Positions 5,115 to 5,561 of a stretch of 5,561 nt of DNA are shown here, in pieces (the stretch's first letter is position 1; each line of letters starts with the position of its first letter). The notes beneath the pieces are model-generated. The model had not been told where the DNA came from. It was given only the letters and a program-made list of their open reading frames with translations, and did not search any database. Source of the stretch: Acidobacteriota bacterium (GTDB lineage Bacteria; Acidobacteriota; Terriglobia; Terriglobales; Acidobacteriaceae); contig JAKCDN010000221.1 of NCBI GenBank assembly GCA_021841795.1, positions 1-5,561 on the forward strand, given 5' to 3'. The translations under genes and the position numbers were made by a program.

Positions 5115-5561
5115 TCGCCCGCGGCGGCGCTCGCCGCCTGGCCCGGTTTTGCGGCGGAGTTCCGCCGGATTGTCTCAAGCGCGGCCCGCCTCTGCGCCGC
5201 GCGTCTCTTCGCCTGCTCCCTGCTCTTCTTCGCCGCGGGTTTGGCCGGCTTGCGCTCCGGAGTCTTGGCCGCGGCTGCCGCCGCCGTTCCGCCCGCCGGG
5301 GCCGTGGAAGCCTCCACGCCCGACGCCATCTCCAGCACCACCTGGTTCTCGTAGCGCAGATCGACCGACCTCAGTTGCGGATACTGCTGCCTCCACTCCG
5401 CGATGTGCGCCTTGTAGCGCTGGTAGCGCTCCAGAAAATCCTCGTCGCCGAAATGCGCCAGCACATCCCGCCCCTGCTCGGGCAGAAGCACCCGCGCATC
5501 CTCCGGGTCCGTCAGGTCGATCTCTGAAATCTGCTCCGAATCGTGCTTGCCGTCCGCGTCC
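5111..5561 (-). CDS. ftsQ: Cell division protein FtsQ, C-terminal part (5' end beyond the right edge)
   Basis: The frame is open from the right edge (first full codon at 5560) to TGA at 5113-5111, giving 149 residues. Residues 11-78 contain SEIDLTDPEDARVLLPEQG, then HFGDEDFLERYQRYKAHI, then LRSVDLRYENQVVLEM. The closing SVDLRY-x-xQVVLE strand is the end of the FtsQ/DivIB beta domain, which sits in the periplasm and contacts FtsL/FtsB. The transmembrane helix and POTRA domain lie outside the window. After residue 78 comes a 71-residue tail rich in Ala, Lys, Arg and Pro (KTPERKPAKPAAKKSR and on), extending well past the usual end of the fold. It is immediately upstream of ftsA and overlaps it by four bases, the standard dcw order. 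Sequence and context together make the call firm although the gene is partial. Confidence 0.93.
   Translation of the reverse strand, partial: DADGKHDSEQISEIDLTDPEDARVLLPEQGRDVLAHFGDEDFLERYQRYKAHIAEWRQQYPQLRSVDLRYENQVVLEMASGVEASTAPAGGTAAAAAAKTPERKPAKPAAKKSREQAKRRAAQRRAALETIRRNSAAKPGQAASAAAGE

Noticed and set aside
3975..5354. Plus-strand open frame of 459 codons opposite ftsA and ftsQ
   Set aside because: Its Arg/His/Pro-rich translation is typical of antisense GC-rich frames, and it spans two well-supported genes on the other strand.

Overview
The window is the 3' end of a bacterial dcw (division and cell wall) cluster from a GC-rich genome, followed by two accessory genes. Every gene I can support is on the minus strand, so the biological order runs from the right edge to the left: ftsQ (3' part only), ftsA, ftsZ, a small exported penicillin-binding transpeptidase, and the N-terminal part of a Gfo/Idh/MocA-family oxidoreductase that runs off the left edge. 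The wording of FtsZ and FtsA, the long Ala/Pro/Glu-rich FtsZ linker and the [14 protein letters not shown] FtsZ tail resemble what I recall of Acidobacteriota (Terriglobia/Acidobacteriaceae-like). That assignment is from memory of the families, not from a search.

Right side (about 3800-5561): the ftsQ stop and the GTG start of ftsA share four bases (GTGA), so those two genes are probably translationally coupled. FtsA ends in a basic amphipathic membrane-targeting helix. A 97-base gap then leads to ftsZ; it holds a Shine-Dalgarno-like GAGGAG and a two-copy 15-base tandem repeat, with no terminator, so ftsQAZ is likely one transcript. FtsA would tether FtsZ filaments to the membrane through the FtsZ C-terminal peptide, and FtsQ would link the ring to the periplasmic synthesis machinery.

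Middle (1990-2302): 313 bases without a gene. It holds a perfect 10-bp inverted repeat just after ftsZ and a stable bulged hairpin in the leader of the next gene. I recognise no known riboswitch or small RNA there.

Left side (1-1989): the transpeptidase has a signal peptide, a His/Ser/Thr-rich low-complexity spacer with five-residue periodicity, and a transpeptidase domain with intact STIK, SNN and KTG motifs, but no room for the usual N-terminal dimerisation domain of class B PBPs. A clear intrinsic terminator follows it. The oxidoreductase starts 38 bases beyond that terminator with no Shine-Dalgarno; it looks unrelated to division.

Overall this is mostly a conventional division locus. I see no phage, insertion sequence, CRISPR array, tRNA or rRNA, and no convincing new system. 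The most unusual elements are the transpeptidase architecture, the lysine/arginine-rich tail on FtsQ, and the inverted repeat after ftsZ.
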